Part shown: positions 50,218-60,398 of the stretch, one piece after another
How the letters are laid out: each line of letters opens with the position of its first letter
How positions within the stretch are numbered: position 1 is the stretch's first letter
Assembly: GCA_963732905.1 (NCBI GenBank)
Contig: CAVTBM010000001.1
Coordinates: 434,001-498,000 of the forward strand
DNA: 64,000 bases
Reading direction: 5' to 3'
Origin: DASQZK01 sp963732905
Lineage (GTDB): Bacteria; Bacteroidota; Bacteroidia; Bacteroidales; GCA-2748055
The notes under the pieces: model-generated
What the model was told of the DNA's origin: nothing
The model's input: the letters and a program-made list of their open reading frames with translations, nothing else
Databases searched by the model: none
Made by a program: the position numbers and the translations under genes

Positions 50218-50745
50218 ATGGCTGACTCCAAAAAGTATAGCATCAATCTTTACGACCTTGAAAAGAGAGGTGACCGGTATTTTGATCCTGCAGAGGATAT
50301 TCCGTTTACTGGACATTATTACTGGATGTATGAAAACGGGAAGGTGGCTGAGGAGGGGTATTTGAAAGAAGGTGTCTGGCAAGGCAGGCTGAAACTGTAT
50401 AACGAAGAAGGAGTTTTGATGGTAGAAGCGGAATACAGGAACGGGATAAGGCATGGGCAGGTAACATCCTATTATGACAGCGGGAATATAAAAGCCATGT
50501 TCACCCTCAGGGGAGGGAAGAGGCAGGGAAGGTTTATCTTATGGTATGATCGGGGAGGAAAGAAATTCGAAGCTCTGTACAACGAAGACCAGCTGGATGG
50601 AAAGCTGATAAAGTATTTCATCAGTGGTAAAAAGAATCTGGAAGTCACATTTCGTGAAGGACTGGAGCATGGAAGAAAGACGATATGGAATGAAGACGGG
50701 GAAGTGATATTTACCGGTGAATTTGAGGACGGGGAACTACTGTAG
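50218..50745 (+). CDS. MORN/YwqK-repeat protein
   Basis: A 175-residue protein made almost wholly of about six 22-23-residue beta-hairpin repeats of the type YYxNGxxxxExxYxxGxxxG (GHYYWMYENGKVAEEGYLKE; TSYYDSGNIKAMFTLRGGKR; IKYFISGKKNLEVTFREGLE). Such repeats are annotated as MORN-like or as YwqK antitoxin-like. No toxin partner is adjacent, so an antitoxin role is not supported. No signal peptide is present. Confidence 0.83.
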   Translation: MADSKKYSINLYDLEKRGDRYFDPAEDIPFTGHYYWMYENGKVAEEGYLKEGVWQGRLKLYNEEGVLMVEAEYRNGIRHGQVTSYYDSGNIKAMFTLRGGKRQGRFILWYDRGGKKFEALYNEDQLDGKLIKYFISGKKNLEVTFREGLEHGRKTIWNEDGEVIFTGEFEDGELL

Positions 50746-50869
50746 GTTCTGCAGAGGTTTCCGTTTATATTCCAAAACATATAAATTCCGTCCTGCCACT
50801 GCATCACAGAGACACTGATTTCGGGATAATTTGTTACATTTACCGATCTTTAATTAAAAACCTGGAAAT

Positions 50870-52942
50870 ATGTCACAAGAGAGAAATTTTGTTCCTTTTG
50901 TTTCAGCCGAGACAAAAATGGCTGAATTTACGATCAGGGCTTTGATTATCGGAGTTATACTGGCTGTGATCCTGGGAGCGGCGAATGCATACCTCGGGCT
51001 CAAAGCAGGTATGACCATCGCAGCCACTTATCCTGCTGCGGTTATCGGTATGGCCCTTATAAAAGCGATGAAAGGATCGATCCTTGAAGAGAATTTTGCC
51101 CGAACCGTCGGCTCAATAGGTGAATCCGTAGCTGCCGGGGCCATTTTCACCATTCCTGCGTTCTATATCATTTACCAGCAGAAACTTTCGGAAGGTGTTG
51201 AGGTGAATAACTATTTCACTTACGGGATCACTACCATCATTCTGATTGCCGGGGGTATTCTCGGTATCATGTTCGTAGCCCTGCTCAGAAAAGTTATGGT
51301 TGATGATGCTGAACTTCCTTTCCCTGAATCGATTGCTGCCGCTGAGATCCATAAGTCGGGGAGCCAGGGTGGAGGAGGATCAACATTCCTCTTCGGTGCC
51401 ATGATTTTCGGTGGTCTTGTAAAAGCTCTTGGTGAATTCAAACTATTTTCCACATACTGGGAACATTTTGTAATCTTTGCCAAACAGAAGATTACGGGTA
51501 CTGCCTTTTTTGGCAAGGGCGGGGCTCTTATCGGCAGTCCGGGTATCAGTCCGGCGTATACCGGTGTCGGATATATCATTGGTCCGCGACTGGCTTCTCT
51601 TAACTTCAGCGGAAGTCTGATAGCCTGGGGTCTTCTTACGCCCATGATCCTTTATTTTCTTGCTCCGTCAATTGATATCAATACCATAGCTGCAGGACTG
51701 GTGCAGACCGAAGGCCTCAACCAGGCCGCTGCTCTTCATAAGGCCTGGGTCAATACGGCGTATGATGTTTGGAAATATATTGTCAGGCCGATTGCCATTG
51801 GAGGTATGCTGGTTAGTGCGGTATATACCTTATATATGATGAGGAAAAGTCTTTTTGCCGGTGTTGCCCGGTCCATAGACGATGTAAAAAAAGCTGCAGC
51901 CGGTATAGACACAGGTACACCCCGTAATGAGAAAGACCTCAGCTTTAACTGGATCATGATCGGTATCGTGGCTGTTGCAATTACCACCTTTGGTATTACC
52001 TATTTTGCCTTCAATACCAGTGTCCTGGTAGCCGTGGTTGCAGCAACCGTGATGATCATCCTTGCCTTTTTCTTCGCCGCAGTATCAGGTTACCTTGTAG
52101 GGATTATGGGATCAAGCAATAATCCTATCAGCGGACTTACCCTCACAGCCCTTGTAGTTACGGCACTCATCATGGTTATCCTGGGTGCTAAAGGGAATGA
52201 AGGGGTGGCTTCCACTCTCGGTGTGGCAGCGGTTGTTTGCGTGTCGGCAGCAGTCGCCGGAGAAATGCTCCAGGATCTGAAAGCCGGGCATATTCTCGGA
52301 GGGACCCCCTGGAGGATGCAGGTGGGCGATATCATCGGTGTCGTGATTGCCGGGTCAGTGATGTTCTTTATCCTTTCCTATCTGAATAAAGGTGATATCA
52401 ACACCGGTGTGGTTGAAGGCTATGTAGGCGGATTTGGCAGTCGCAAATTGTCGGCACCCCAATCCAACCTGATGGCCATTCTCTCGCAGGGTATCGTTGG
52501 AGGTCAGATGGCCTGGCCTTTGATCATCACTGGTATGATCATGGGCCTGGGATTCATCCTCATGCAGGTGAAGAGTCCCATGCTGGTCTGCGTCGGAATG
52601 TATCTTCCCCTTGAGACAACATTTGCTATTTTTATCGGTGGACTCATCAAGGGTATGGTCACCAACCTCTCCAAAAAACGTAAGTTTACAGAAGGTCAGA
52701 ATACCCGGGTCGAAAATAACGGAGTCTTGCTGGCTTCCGGACTTATTGCCGGTGAAGCCCTCGTAGGACTTATTTTTGCCATATTTGCCACCTTCGATAA
52801 ATTCCCAACTGCCATCTTTATGAATCCTTCCTATATCGCGGGGTTATTTGTACTCGGACTGATAGGCTGGATCCTCGTGAAGATCCCGTTGAATAATGCA
52901 GGAAAACCGGATGAGCCGGCTCCGCCTAAAGTGGAAATGTAA
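50870..52942 (+). CDS. OPT family oligopeptide transporter
   Basis: A 690-residue inner-membrane protein with about 15-16 hydrophobic segments. The N-terminal motif AANAYLGLKAGMTIAATYPA is typical of bacterial OPT proteins, as is the internal GIMGSSNNPISGLTLTALVV. The family moves oligopeptides or metal-chelate conjugates. With the POT gene at 44.9 kb and the dipeptidase at 53.5 kb it suggests peptide feeding. Confidence 0.92.
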   Translation: MSQERNFVPFVSAETKMAEFTIRALIIGVILAVILGAANAYLGLKAGMTIAATYPAAVIGMALIKAMKGSILEENFARTVGSIGESVAAGAIFTIPAFYIIYQQKLSEGVEVNNYFTYGITTIILIAGGILGIMFVALLRKVMVDDAELPFPESIAAAEIHKSGSQGGGGSTFLFGAMIFGGLVKALGEFKLFSTYWEHFVIFAKQKITGTAFFGKGGALIGSPGISPAYTGVGYIIGPRLASLNFSGSLIAWGLLTPMILYFLAPSIDINTIAAGLVQTEGLNQAAALHKAWVNTAYDVWKYIVRPIAIGGMLVSAVYTLYMMRKSLFAGVARSIDDVKKAAAGIDTGTPRNEKDLSFNWIMIGIVAVAITTFGITYFAFNTSVLVAVVAATVMIILAFFFAAVSGYLVGIMGSSNNPISGLTLTALVVTALIMVILGAKGNEGVASTLGVAAVVCVSAAVAGEMLQDLKAGHILGGTPWRMQVGDIIGVVIAGSVMFFILSYLNKGDINTGVVEGYVGGFGSRKLSAPQSNLMAILSQGIVGGQMAWPLIITGMIMGLGFILMQVKSPMLVCVGMYLPLETTFAIFIGGLIKGMVTNLSKKRKFTEGQNTRVENNGVLLASGLIAGEALVGLIFAIFATFDKFPTAIFMNPSYIAGLFVLGLIGWILVKIPLNNAGKPDEPAPPKVEM

Positions 52943-53076
52943 AAGTTCGCTGTACCGGGAGGCTGCCCTGACTCAATGATCTTCAGGCTGTAGCCTTACC
53001 GGTCCATTTTCTTTTCTGTTGGATACAGGATTTGGGAAGTGCCTTCATTTTACTGATTTTAAAACCATTCCGGAAC

Positions 53077-53451
53077 ATGAACTATTTTGAACGAAGGCGT
53101 GTTTTAAAGAGTACCAATGCTATGGACCTTGTACCTGTAAGGGTGATGGGGCATGATGAGGAAGCCGGTAATGTGACCGTGCTTGTTCCTAAATTCAGAG
53201 GCAGTTTTTACCATCTCATGGTACCCCGTACCCGGTACCTTTATTTCAGAATTAAACTGGATGTGATCGGCTCTGAAACATGGAAAGCAATGGACGGTGA
53301 AAGGAATGTACAGGAAATTGCTGATCATATCAGGAAACATTCCGGCCTTGAGGAGAGAGTATTATCGGATCTCGAAGACAGACTCAACAAGTTCACCTCG
53401 AAGCTCTATGAACAACGATACATCACGTTCATACAATTAATGGATGTATAG
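53077..53451 (+). CDS. PqqD-like winged-helix protein
   Basis: A 124-residue protein. Residues about 50-115 fit the PqqD/coenzyme PQQ synthesis D fold (KLDVIGSETWKAMDGERNVQ, then IADHIRKHSGLEERVLSDLE), which serves as a peptide-binding chaperone in RiPP pathways. However, no radical-SAM enzyme or precursor peptide is adjacent, and many Bacteroidota carry a lone member. I take the ATG at 53077; the longer frame begins with a TTG at 53032. Confidence 0.75.
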   Translation: MNYFERRRVLKSTNAMDLVPVRVMGHDEEAGNVTVLVPKFRGSFYHLMVPRTRYLYFRIKLDVIGSETWKAMDGERNVQEIADHIRKHSGLEERVLSDLEDRLNKFTSKLYEQRYITFIQLMDV

Positions 53452-53504
53452 GATTTGCGGCATCGGCTCACATTAAACATCGTTCTAATTAAAAAACAAA
53501 TAAT

Positions 53505-54962
53505 ATGATTGCTATTAAATCTTTGTACCCGCATTCACTTTGGGAAAACTTTTTTTCTTTAACACAAATACCCCGTCCTTCCAAGAAAGAGGACAGAGCT
53601 TCAGCATTTGCCCAAAAATATGGAAAAGACCTTGGCCTTGAGACGATCGTCGATGAGGTCGGGAATGTTATTATTCGTAAACCTGCCACTCCGGGGATGG
53701 AAAAGAAAAGAGGAGTCGTTCTTCAGGCCCATCTGGATATGGTACCCCAAAAGAACAGTGACAAAGTCCACGATTTTGAGAAAGATCCCATCAGGGCTTA
53801 TGTTGAAGGGGAATGGGTTACTGCAGAGGGCACCACGCTTGGGGCTGATAACGGCATAGGTGTTTCAGCAGCTCTGGCCATTCTTGCAGACAAATCTCTG
53901 AAACACGGTCCTCTTGAAGTACTGCTAACGATTGACGAAGAGACCGGGATGACGGGTGCCTTTGGGCTTAAGCCCGGCTTGCTTCGTGGTGAGATCCTCC
54001 TGAACCTTGATTCGGAGGACGAAGGGGAACTTTATATCGGTTGTGCCGGTGGCATGAATACCTCTGCTTCCTTAGCATATAAGCAGACAGAGGTGCCTTC
54101 CGGGATGAAAGCCTTCGAAGTTGCTTTGAAAGGATTGAAGGGCGGACACTCAGGATTGGATATTAATCTCGGACGCGGTAATGCCAATAAAGTCATGTTC
54201 AGATTCCTTTGGCACGCCTCACGGGAATTCGGGATGAGACTGGCCTCCGTTGAAGGTGGCAGCCTCAGGAATGCCATTCCGCGCGAAGCTTTTGCTACTG
54301 TGGTCGTTCCCGAAGGAAAAGCAGATGAATTCCTGAAGTCAGCGGTTGAATATGAAAAGATTTTCAAGCATGAACTCTCCGGTACTGAACCAGACCTCAG
54401 CTTCGGTGCACTGCCGGCAGACATGCCTGCAACACTGATTGACCAGGAATCGCAGGAAAGGTTGATTAAAATGGTTTACGGCATACCCAATGGCGTTATC
54501 CGGATGAGTACCGAAGTACCCGGTATTGTCGAAACTTCAAATAACCTGGCTATCGTCAAAACCGAAAATGGTGAGGCCCGGGTGTTTTGTCTCATCAGGA
54601 GCTCCGTCGATTCCGCAAAATTTGATACGGGAAATATGGCCGAAGCTGTTATGAGCCTGGCCGGCGCCAAAGTGGTTCACGATGGTATCTATCCGGGGTG
54701 GAAACCGGATATGAAATCTCCCATCCTGAATACCATGAAAAATGTTTACAAGAACAAATATGGCAGTGAACCTGAGATCAAAGTCATTCATGCCGGACTC
54801 GAATGCGGGATCATCGGGGATGCTTATCCGGGCATGGACCTGATCTCCTTTGGACCTACCATCAGATTTCCACATTCCCCGGATGAAAAAGTCAATATCG
54901 AGTCGGTTGGAAAATTCTGGGATTATCTCATCGAAACACTGGCAAATATTCCTGAGAAATAA
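53505..54962 (+). CDS. pepD: Aminoacyl-histidine dipeptidase (PepD, M20 family)
   Basis: A 485-residue cytoplasmic zinc dipeptidase that cleaves Xaa-His and other dipeptides. Metal and catalytic residues are visible in QAHLDMVPQ, LGADNGIGVSAALAIL, the Glu pair of IDEETGMTG, and NLDSEDEGELYIGCAGG. The dimerisation lid lies at about residues 200-360 (ALKGLKGGHSGLDINLGRGN). It should process peptides imported by the OPT and POT systems in this window (inference). Confidence 0.95.
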   Translation: MIAIKSLYPHSLWENFFSLTQIPRPSKKEDRASAFAQKYGKDLGLETIVDEVGNVIIRKPATPGMEKKRGVVLQAHLDMVPQKNSDKVHDFEKDPIRAYVEGEWVTAEGTTLGADNGIGVSAALAILADKSLKHGPLEVLLTIDEETGMTGAFGLKPGLLRGEILLNLDSEDEGELYIGCAGGMNTSASLAYKQTEVPSGMKAFEVALKGLKGGHSGLDINLGRGNANKVMFRFLWHASREFGMRLASVEGGSLRNAIPREAFATVVVPEGKADEFLKSAVEYEKIFKHELSGTEPDLSFGALPADMPATLIDQESQERLIKMVYGIPNGVIRMSTEVPGIVETSNNLAIVKTENGEARVFCLIRSSVDSAKFDTGNMAEAVMSLAGAKVVHDGIYPGWKPDMKSPILNTMKNVYKNKYGSEPEIKVIHAGLECGIIGDAYPGMDLISFGPTIRFPHSPDEKVNIESVGKFWDYLIETLANIPEK

Positions 54963-55045
54963 TCCTGATTCTGATTAAATATTCATTCTTTCAGGCAACC
55001 TTTCCATGATTATTGCATCTGTAATAGTACAGACTGCAATCCATC

Positions 55046-55615
55046 ATGAAAACTCTGAGCCTCTTATTGGCAGCCCTTTTCCTTACCGCCTTTCAGTGTA
55101 CGAAAGATACTGAAGATCCGGTAGTAGACCAGGATATCCTGTTCGCCCGGATATACGAGAACAATGCCTGGGGTCATCAGCTTTCAGGGTGGTTTATCGA
55201 TCATGCCGGTATTGTCAGGGGATTTTCCCTTTCACGAAATCCACAGATGACCTGGTATCCGATACCCGATGGCGGATTTATCACTGAAGAGAAACTCCTG
55301 AATGATTTTTCGCAGAGCGATACCACCTATATGAATGTTTCGCTTCCTGATCTTTTCAATTATTACAGTCTTATTGCAGATGCAGCAAGGGGTACCCTGA
55401 CAGAGAAGGAAAACAGAGGTGCCGATATGGGCCAGATCAGTAATTACTGTCTGCTCTATTTCCCGGAGGATAAACAATATAAATTCGTTCTCCTGGAGAG
55501 TTATGGTGACTGGGAAGTTCAAAATATCTCGTCTGAAGCCGTGAAAATAAATACCTGGCTCGAGCAGATCAGCCGGAACATCGCGTCAGGCCAGGCAGAG
55601 GACGGCAACCGTTAA
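55046..55615 (+). CDS. Hypothetical exported protein, possible lipoprotein
   Basis: A 189-residue protein. The N terminus LLLAALFLTAFQC is signal-like and ends in a Cys at about residue 18, but the -1 residue is Gln, unlike the usual Ala/Gly/Ser of a lipobox. The mature part contains AWGHQLSGWFIDHAGIVRGF, a Tyr/Asn-rich middle and no motif that I recognise. Converges with metF (stop 10 nt away). Confidence 0.72.
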   Translation: MKTLSLLLAALFLTAFQCTKDTEDPVVDQDILFARIYENNAWGHQLSGWFIDHAGIVRGFSLSRNPQMTWYPIPDGGFITEEKLLNDFSQSDTTYMNVSLPDLFNYYSLIADAARGTLTEKENRGADMGQISNYCLLYFPEDKQYKFVLLESYGDWEVQNISSEAVKINTWLEQISRNIASGQAEDGNR

Positions 55616-55625
55616 CCTTTCGCAC

Positions 55626-56579
55626 TTAAAATACCCTTTGAGCAATTTTGCGGATGTTGTCTGAGATACCTATTGTGTAGTAATGAATAGCAGGGACACC
55701 ACCATTTTTAAGTTCAAGGGATTGTTTTGTCGTCCATTCAACGCCGACCTCTTTGGCTTCATCATTTGACTTGCATTTTTGCACTTCTTTCACCAGCTCA
55801 TCGGGGATGTCAATATGGAAGACACGGGGCAATACTTCAACATCCTTTACTGAGGTGATAGGTTTGATGCCAGGAACAATGGGGACAGTGATGCCGGCAG
55901 CACGGCACCGGTTAACGAAATCGAAAAATTTTGTGTTATCGAAAAACATTTGTGTGACGATATATTCTCCGCCTGCCTCGATCTTTTCATTTAGAAAACG
56001 GAGATCAGTTTCATTGTTCGGCGCCTCATAATGTTTCTCGGGATATCCTGCAACCCCCACCGAGAAATCGGTGTGTTCCGGATTTTGGATCTGTTCATCA
56101 AGATAAATCCCTTTATTCATATTGCTGATCTGGCGAATCAGGTCCACTGTGTGTTCATGTCCTCCGTGTTCAGGAATGAATGCACGCTGGTCTTTCTGGG
56201 GATCTCCCCTGAGGACCAGGAGGTTCTGCATGCCGAGAAAATGGAGATCTATGAGAACATCTTCTGTCTCTTCCCGGGTGAAGCCACCGCAGATCAGGTG
56301 GGGAACGACCGTTACATTATATTTATAAGCGATTGCAGCTGCAATGGCAACCGTTCCGGGCCTCTTCCGGATAACCCTTCGCTCCATCAGGCCATTGTTC
56401 TTAAGCCGGTATACCGATTCCTGCTGATGATAGGTAATATTGATGTTCAGAGGATCGAATTCAATGAGCGGATCTATGGCATTATAAATATCGTCCAGTT
56501 TTCTGCCCTTCAGAGGAGGCAGCAGCTCAAAAGAGAATAAGGATTTTTTAGTGTATTTCAGTTTTTCTGCTACTTTCAT
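55626..56579 (-). CDS. metF: 5,10-methylenetetrahydrofolate reductase
   Basis: A 317-residue cytoplasmic flavoenzyme that makes 5-methyl-THF, the methyl donor for MetH. Motifs are SFELLPPLKGRKLDDIYNAI, INITYHQQESVYRL, PHLICGGFTREETEDVLIDL and LLVLRGDPQKDQ, a folate-binding region, plus QMFFDNTKFFDFV. It lies 13 nt after metH on the same strand, so the methyl donor and acceptor enzymes form one operon. Confidence 0.95.
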   Translation of the reverse strand: MKVAEKLKYTKKSLFSFELLPPLKGRKLDDIYNAIDPLIEFDPLNINITYHQQESVYRLKNNGLMERRVIRKRPGTVAIAAAIAYKYNVTVVPHLICGGFTREETEDVLIDLHFLGMQNLLVLRGDPQKDQRAFIPEHGGHEHTVDLIRQISNMNKGIYLDEQIQNPEHTDFSVGVAGYPEKHYEAPNNETDLRFLNEKIEAGGEYIVTQMFFDNTKFFDFVNRCRAAGITVPIVPGIKPITSVKDVEVLPRVFHIDIPDELVKEVQKCKSNDEAKEVGVEWTTKQSLELKNGGVPAIHYYTIGISDNIRKIAQRVF

Positions 56580-56592
56580 CTTACATTAATCG

Positions 56593-59500
56593 TTATGCTT
56601 TGTAATTCAGGTTGGAAGCAAGCCATCTTTCAACGGTGCCGGTTGAAACGTCCTTACGCTTTGAATAATCGTCTACCTGGTCCCTGCCAATTTTGCCGAC
56701 AAAGAAATATTTGGATTCCGGATGAGCGAAGATCAGTCCGCTGACCGATGCGGCGGGATACATGCTGAAGTTTTCGGTGAGGCATATCCCGGTATTTTTT
56801 TCTGCCTCAAGAAGGCTGAAAAGGGTTTCCTTCTCTGAATGATCGGGACATGCGGGGTAACCGTGTGCAGGTCTTATACCCTGGTATTTTTCAAGGAGGA
56901 GGTTTTCCAGGCTGAGATTCTCTCCGGGTGCATACCCCCAGAATTCCTTCCGTACTTTTTTGTGCAGAAGTTCGGTAAAAGCTTCGGCGAGCCTGTCGGA
57001 AAGGGATTTGAGCATGATGCTGCTATAATCATCCTGGTTCTTGTCAAATTCTGCCAGTTTCTTTTCAATACCCAGTCCGGCAGTGTTGGCAAAAGCGCCA
57101 ATATAATCGATCCTCCCGCTTTCCTTTGGTGCGATAAAGTCGGCCAGACAAAGGTTTGGTGCGTTTCCCGGCCTTTTCACCTGGTTACGCAGGTTTATGA
57201 ACCGGGATATGACACGGCTTCGTGATTCGTCGCTGTAAATCTCAATGTCGTCTCCCACTGCATTAGCAGGGAAGAAACCGACGACAGCGTTGGCCGTGAG
57301 CCATTTTTCCCGGATGATCCGGTCGAGCATCTCATTGGCATCGCTAAACAACTTCCGTGCTTCCTCTCCCTGAACAGGGTCCTGAAGGATACCGGGAAAT
57401 TTTCCTTTCAACTGCCATACCACAAAGAAGAATACCCAGGAGATATATTCGCGTATTTCTTCGAGAGGATAATCGTTCAGGGCTCTTATACCAGTGAAGG
57501 AAGGCCGGATGATCTCCGTTTTTTGCCAGTCAATTATCACCTTGTTCTTCCTTGCCTCTTCGAGGCTGATATAATCAACTTTGGCTTTGGCATCCGAATA
57601 TGTTTCCCTGAGTTTACGGTATTCTTCTTTTAGTTCCTTTGCATAGCGTTCCCTGTTGTTAATATTCATCAGGTTTGATAAAACGCCGACACTTTTGGAT
57701 GCATCTTTCACATGAATCACAGGGTGACTGTATGAAGGTTCGATCCTGACTGCCGTATGGATTTTCGATGTGGTTGCACCTCCGATCAGAAGTGGCAGGT
57801 CAAATTTTTGTCTCTCCATTTCGGTGGCAACACTGACCATCTCTTCGAGTGAAGGAGTAATCAGTCCGCTGAGGCCAATTATGTCAACCTTTTCCTCCCT
57901 GGCAACCCGGAGGATCTTTTCCGTCGGGACCATGACGCCAAGGTCAATGATCTCATAGTTGTTGCATCCCAGAACCACACCCACGATGTTTTTCCCGATA
58001 TCGTGGACATCCCCTTTTACGGTAGCCAGGAGGATTTTACCAGCCGAGGAGCTTGTACCGGCTACTGATTTCTCCTTCTCTATCCATGGCAGCAGAACAG
58101 CCACAGCTTTTTTCATGACCCTGGCGCTCTTGACCACCTGCGGAAGGAACATCTTTCCTTCTCCAAAAAGGTCTCCGACGATGTTCATTCCGTCCATCAG
58201 CGGCCCTTCGATGACCTTGAGGGCAAGCTTGTACTTATCATGAGCCTCAAGGGCGTCGGCCTCAATGTAGTCGGGGATTCCTTTTACCAGGGCATGACTG
58301 ATCCTTTCTTCAACGCTTCCCTTCCTCCATTCATCCTGTGTTTTTTGTTGTTCCGGTGTCACTGTCCTGACATTTTCGGCATATTGAATCAGCCGCTCTG
58401 TGGCATCCGGCCGGCGGTCCAGGATGACGTCCTCGATGAGTTCGAGCAGGTCGGGAGGGATCTCATCATAAACCTGAAGCATGGCCGGGTTCACGATTCC
58501 CATGTCGAGACCGGCTTTTATGGCATAATAAAGAAATACCGAATGCATGGCCTCCCTGATGACATCATTCCCCCTGAAAGCGAAAGACAGGTTACTTATC
58601 CCGCCGCTTACCCTCGCATAAGGCAGGTTCTTCTTAATCCATTCGACGGTATGGAGGAAATCGACGGCATAATGGTTATGTTCTTCGATCCCGGTAGCAA
58701 TGGCCAGGATATTTGGGTCGAAGATAATATCTTCGGGCGGAAAGCCAACGCTTTGGGTAAGGATGCGGTAGGCGCGCTCGCAAACTTCGATCCTCCGCTC
58801 GAAGGTGGACGCCTGTCCCTGCTCATCAAAGGCCATTACTATAGCAGCAGCACCATAGTCCTTCACCTTTTGTGCGTGATCGATAAATATCTTTTCACCT
58901 TCCTTCAGGCTGATGGAATTAACGATGGCTTTTCCCTGCAGACACTTTAATCCGGCTTCAATGACCGACCATTTCGATGAATCGACCATTACCGGCAGTT
59001 TTGCAACGTCGGGTTCGGCCATCAACAGGTTAAGGAAGGTAACCATTTCCTTTTGGGCATCGAGCATGGCATCGTCCATACAAACATCAAGGATCTGGGC
59101 TCCCCCGTCAGCCATGTCGCGGGCTACGGTTAGCGCCTCTTCATATTTCTTGTCACGGATGAGCCTGGCAAATTTCTTCGACCCGGAAACATTCGTCCTT
59201 TCGCCGATATTGATAAAGTTACTTCCTTCAAAAATGGTGAGCGGTTCAAGTCCGGAAAGGCTGAGTCTGTGTTCATTCGGCCGCGGTTTCCTGATCTGCG
59301 CATGCCCGGCATACCTTGCAAATTCGCGGATATGTGCCGGTGTAGTACCACAACAGCCTCCAACGATATTGACATAACCCGAATCGAGAAAATCCCTGAT
59401 CTGGCGACCCATCTCCTCAGGACTCTCATCGTATTCCCCAAACTGGTTTGGCAGACCTGCATTGGGATAGGCACTCACATAATTCGGCACTTTGGAGGCC

Positions 59501-60279
59501 ATTTCCGCGAGGTATGGTCTCATCTCCTTTGCCCCGAGGGAACAGTTCAGTCCGATGGAGAACAGTTCAATATGGGAAACGGAATGGATGAATGCCTCGA
59601 GAGTCTGGCCTGACAATGTACGTCCGCTGGCATCTGTAATCGTTCCCGATATCATAACGGGAATTTTTATGTTCTTCTCCCTCATCGCCTTTTCCACAGC
59701 AAAGATGGCAGCTTTGGCGTTGAGTGTATCAAATATTGTCTCGATCAGAAGTATATCTGCTTCTCCGTCGATCAGGCCACGGATCTGTTCATAATAGGCA
59801 TCCGAGAGCTCGTCGAAATCAACGGCCCTGAACCCGGGATCGCTGACATCCGATGACATGGATGCGGTTTTATTTGTAGGGCCCAGCGATCCGGCTACAA
59901 ATCTCGGCTTGGAGGGATCCTTTGCAGTGAATTCATCAGCGGCTTCACGGGCCAGGCGGGCTGAAGCCAGGTTGAGTTCATAAACCCTGTCCTCCAGGTG
60001 ATAATCGGACTGGGATATCCTGTTGGCATTGAAGGTGTTTGTCTCGATGATATCAGAGCCCGCTTCCAGAAACTGCCTGTGGATGTCCTTTATGATATCG
60101 GGTCTGGTCAGGGAAAGTAAATCATTATCACCCTGAAGATCAAAAGGGAAATCACGGAACATTGTGCCTCTGAAATCAGACTCTTTAAGCTTGTAAGACT
60201 GAATCATCGTGCCCATGGCGCCGTCCAGCACCAGAACACGTTCGGCAATTGATTTATATAGAAGATCCTTCCTGTCCAT
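56593..60279 (-). CDS. metH: Cobalamin-dependent methionine synthase
   Basis: A 1228-residue cytoplasmic enzyme that transfers a methyl group from 5-methyl-THF to homocysteine through B12. Domain order: homocysteine-binding (about 1-330, zinc Cys in IGLNCSLG and GGCCGTTPAH), pterin-binding (about 350-615, NIGERTNVSGSKKFARLI), cap and cobalamin-binding (about 640-880, with the His ligand in KGDVHDIGKNIVGVVLG), and the SAM-binding activation domain (about 900-1228, RPAHGYPACPDHSEK). All modules of E. coli MetH are present. No cobalamin riboswitch was recognised in the 119 nt upstream. Confidence 0.97.
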   Translation of the reverse strand: MDRKDLLYKSIAERVLVLDGAMGTMIQSYKLKESDFRGTMFRDFPFDLQGDNDLLSLTRPDIIKDIHRQFLEAGSDIIETNTFNANRISQSDYHLEDRVYELNLASARLAREAADEFTAKDPSKPRFVAGSLGPTNKTASMSSDVSDPGFRAVDFDELSDAYYEQIRGLIDGEADILLIETIFDTLNAKAAIFAVEKAMREKNIKIPVMISGTITDASGRTLSGQTLEAFIHSVSHIELFSIGLNCSLGAKEMRPYLAEMASKVPNYVSAYPNAGLPNQFGEYDESPEEMGRQIRDFLDSGYVNIVGGCCGTTPAHIREFARYAGHAQIRKPRPNEHRLSLSGLEPLTIFEGSNFINIGERTNVSGSKKFARLIRDKKYEEALTVARDMADGGAQILDVCMDDAMLDAQKEMVTFLNLLMAEPDVAKLPVMVDSSKWSVIEAGLKCLQGKAIVNSISLKEGEKIFIDHAQKVKDYGAAAIVMAFDEQGQASTFERRIEVCERAYRILTQSVGFPPEDIIFDPNILAIATGIEEHNHYAVDFLHTVEWIKKNLPYARVSGGISNLSFAFRGNDVIREAMHSVFLYYAIKAGLDMGIVNPAMLQVYDEIPPDLLELIEDVILDRRPDATERLIQYAENVRTVTPEQQKTQDEWRKGSVEERISHALVKGIPDYIEADALEAHDKYKLALKVIEGPLMDGMNIVGDLFGEGKMFLPQVVKSARVMKKAVAVLLPWIEKEKSVAGTSSSAGKILLATVKGDVHDIGKNIVGVVLGCNNYEIIDLGVMVPTEKILRVAREEKVDIIGLSGLITPSLEEMVSVATEMERQKFDLPLLIGGATTSKIHTAVRIEPSYSHPVIHVKDASKSVGVLSNLMNINNRERYAKELKEEYRKLRETYSDAKAKVDYISLEEARKNKVIIDWQKTEIIRPSFTGIRALNDYPLEEIREYISWVFFFVVWQLKGKFPGILQDPVQGEEARKLFSDANEMLDRIIREKWLTANAVVGFFPANAVGDDIEIYSDESRSRVISRFINLRNQVKRPGNAPNLCLADFIAPKESGRIDYIGAFANTAGLGIEKKLAEFDKNQDDYSSIMLKSLSDRLAEAFTELLHKKVRKEFWGYAPGENLSLENLLLEKYQGIRPAHGYPACPDHSEKETLFSLLEAEKNTGICLTENFSMYPAASVSGLIFAHPESKYFFVGKIGRDQVDDYSKRKDVSTGTVERWLASNLNYKA

Positions 60280-60398
60280 CCGGTTATGAAAATCATGCGG
60301 AAAATTCCCGGAGATACCTTCGGAAAGATTCCGCTTATCAGACAGCTCAAAATTAGCACTAAAAGCGGACTATTCCAACGGTATCGGAATTTCTGATC

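Noticed and set aside
50218..50745. YwqK-type antitoxin of a toxin-antitoxin pair
   Set aside because: No toxin gene is adjacent and the similarity is to a repeat fold, so only the repeat description is kept.
58240..58950. 236-codon plus-strand frame
   Set aside because: Antisense to the complete metH gene; no protein-like motif.
60280..60398. Cobalamin or SAM riboswitch before metH
   Set aside because: Only 119 nt are available and neither the B12-box-like core nor a SAM-riboswitch pattern was recognised; a covariance-model search would settle it.
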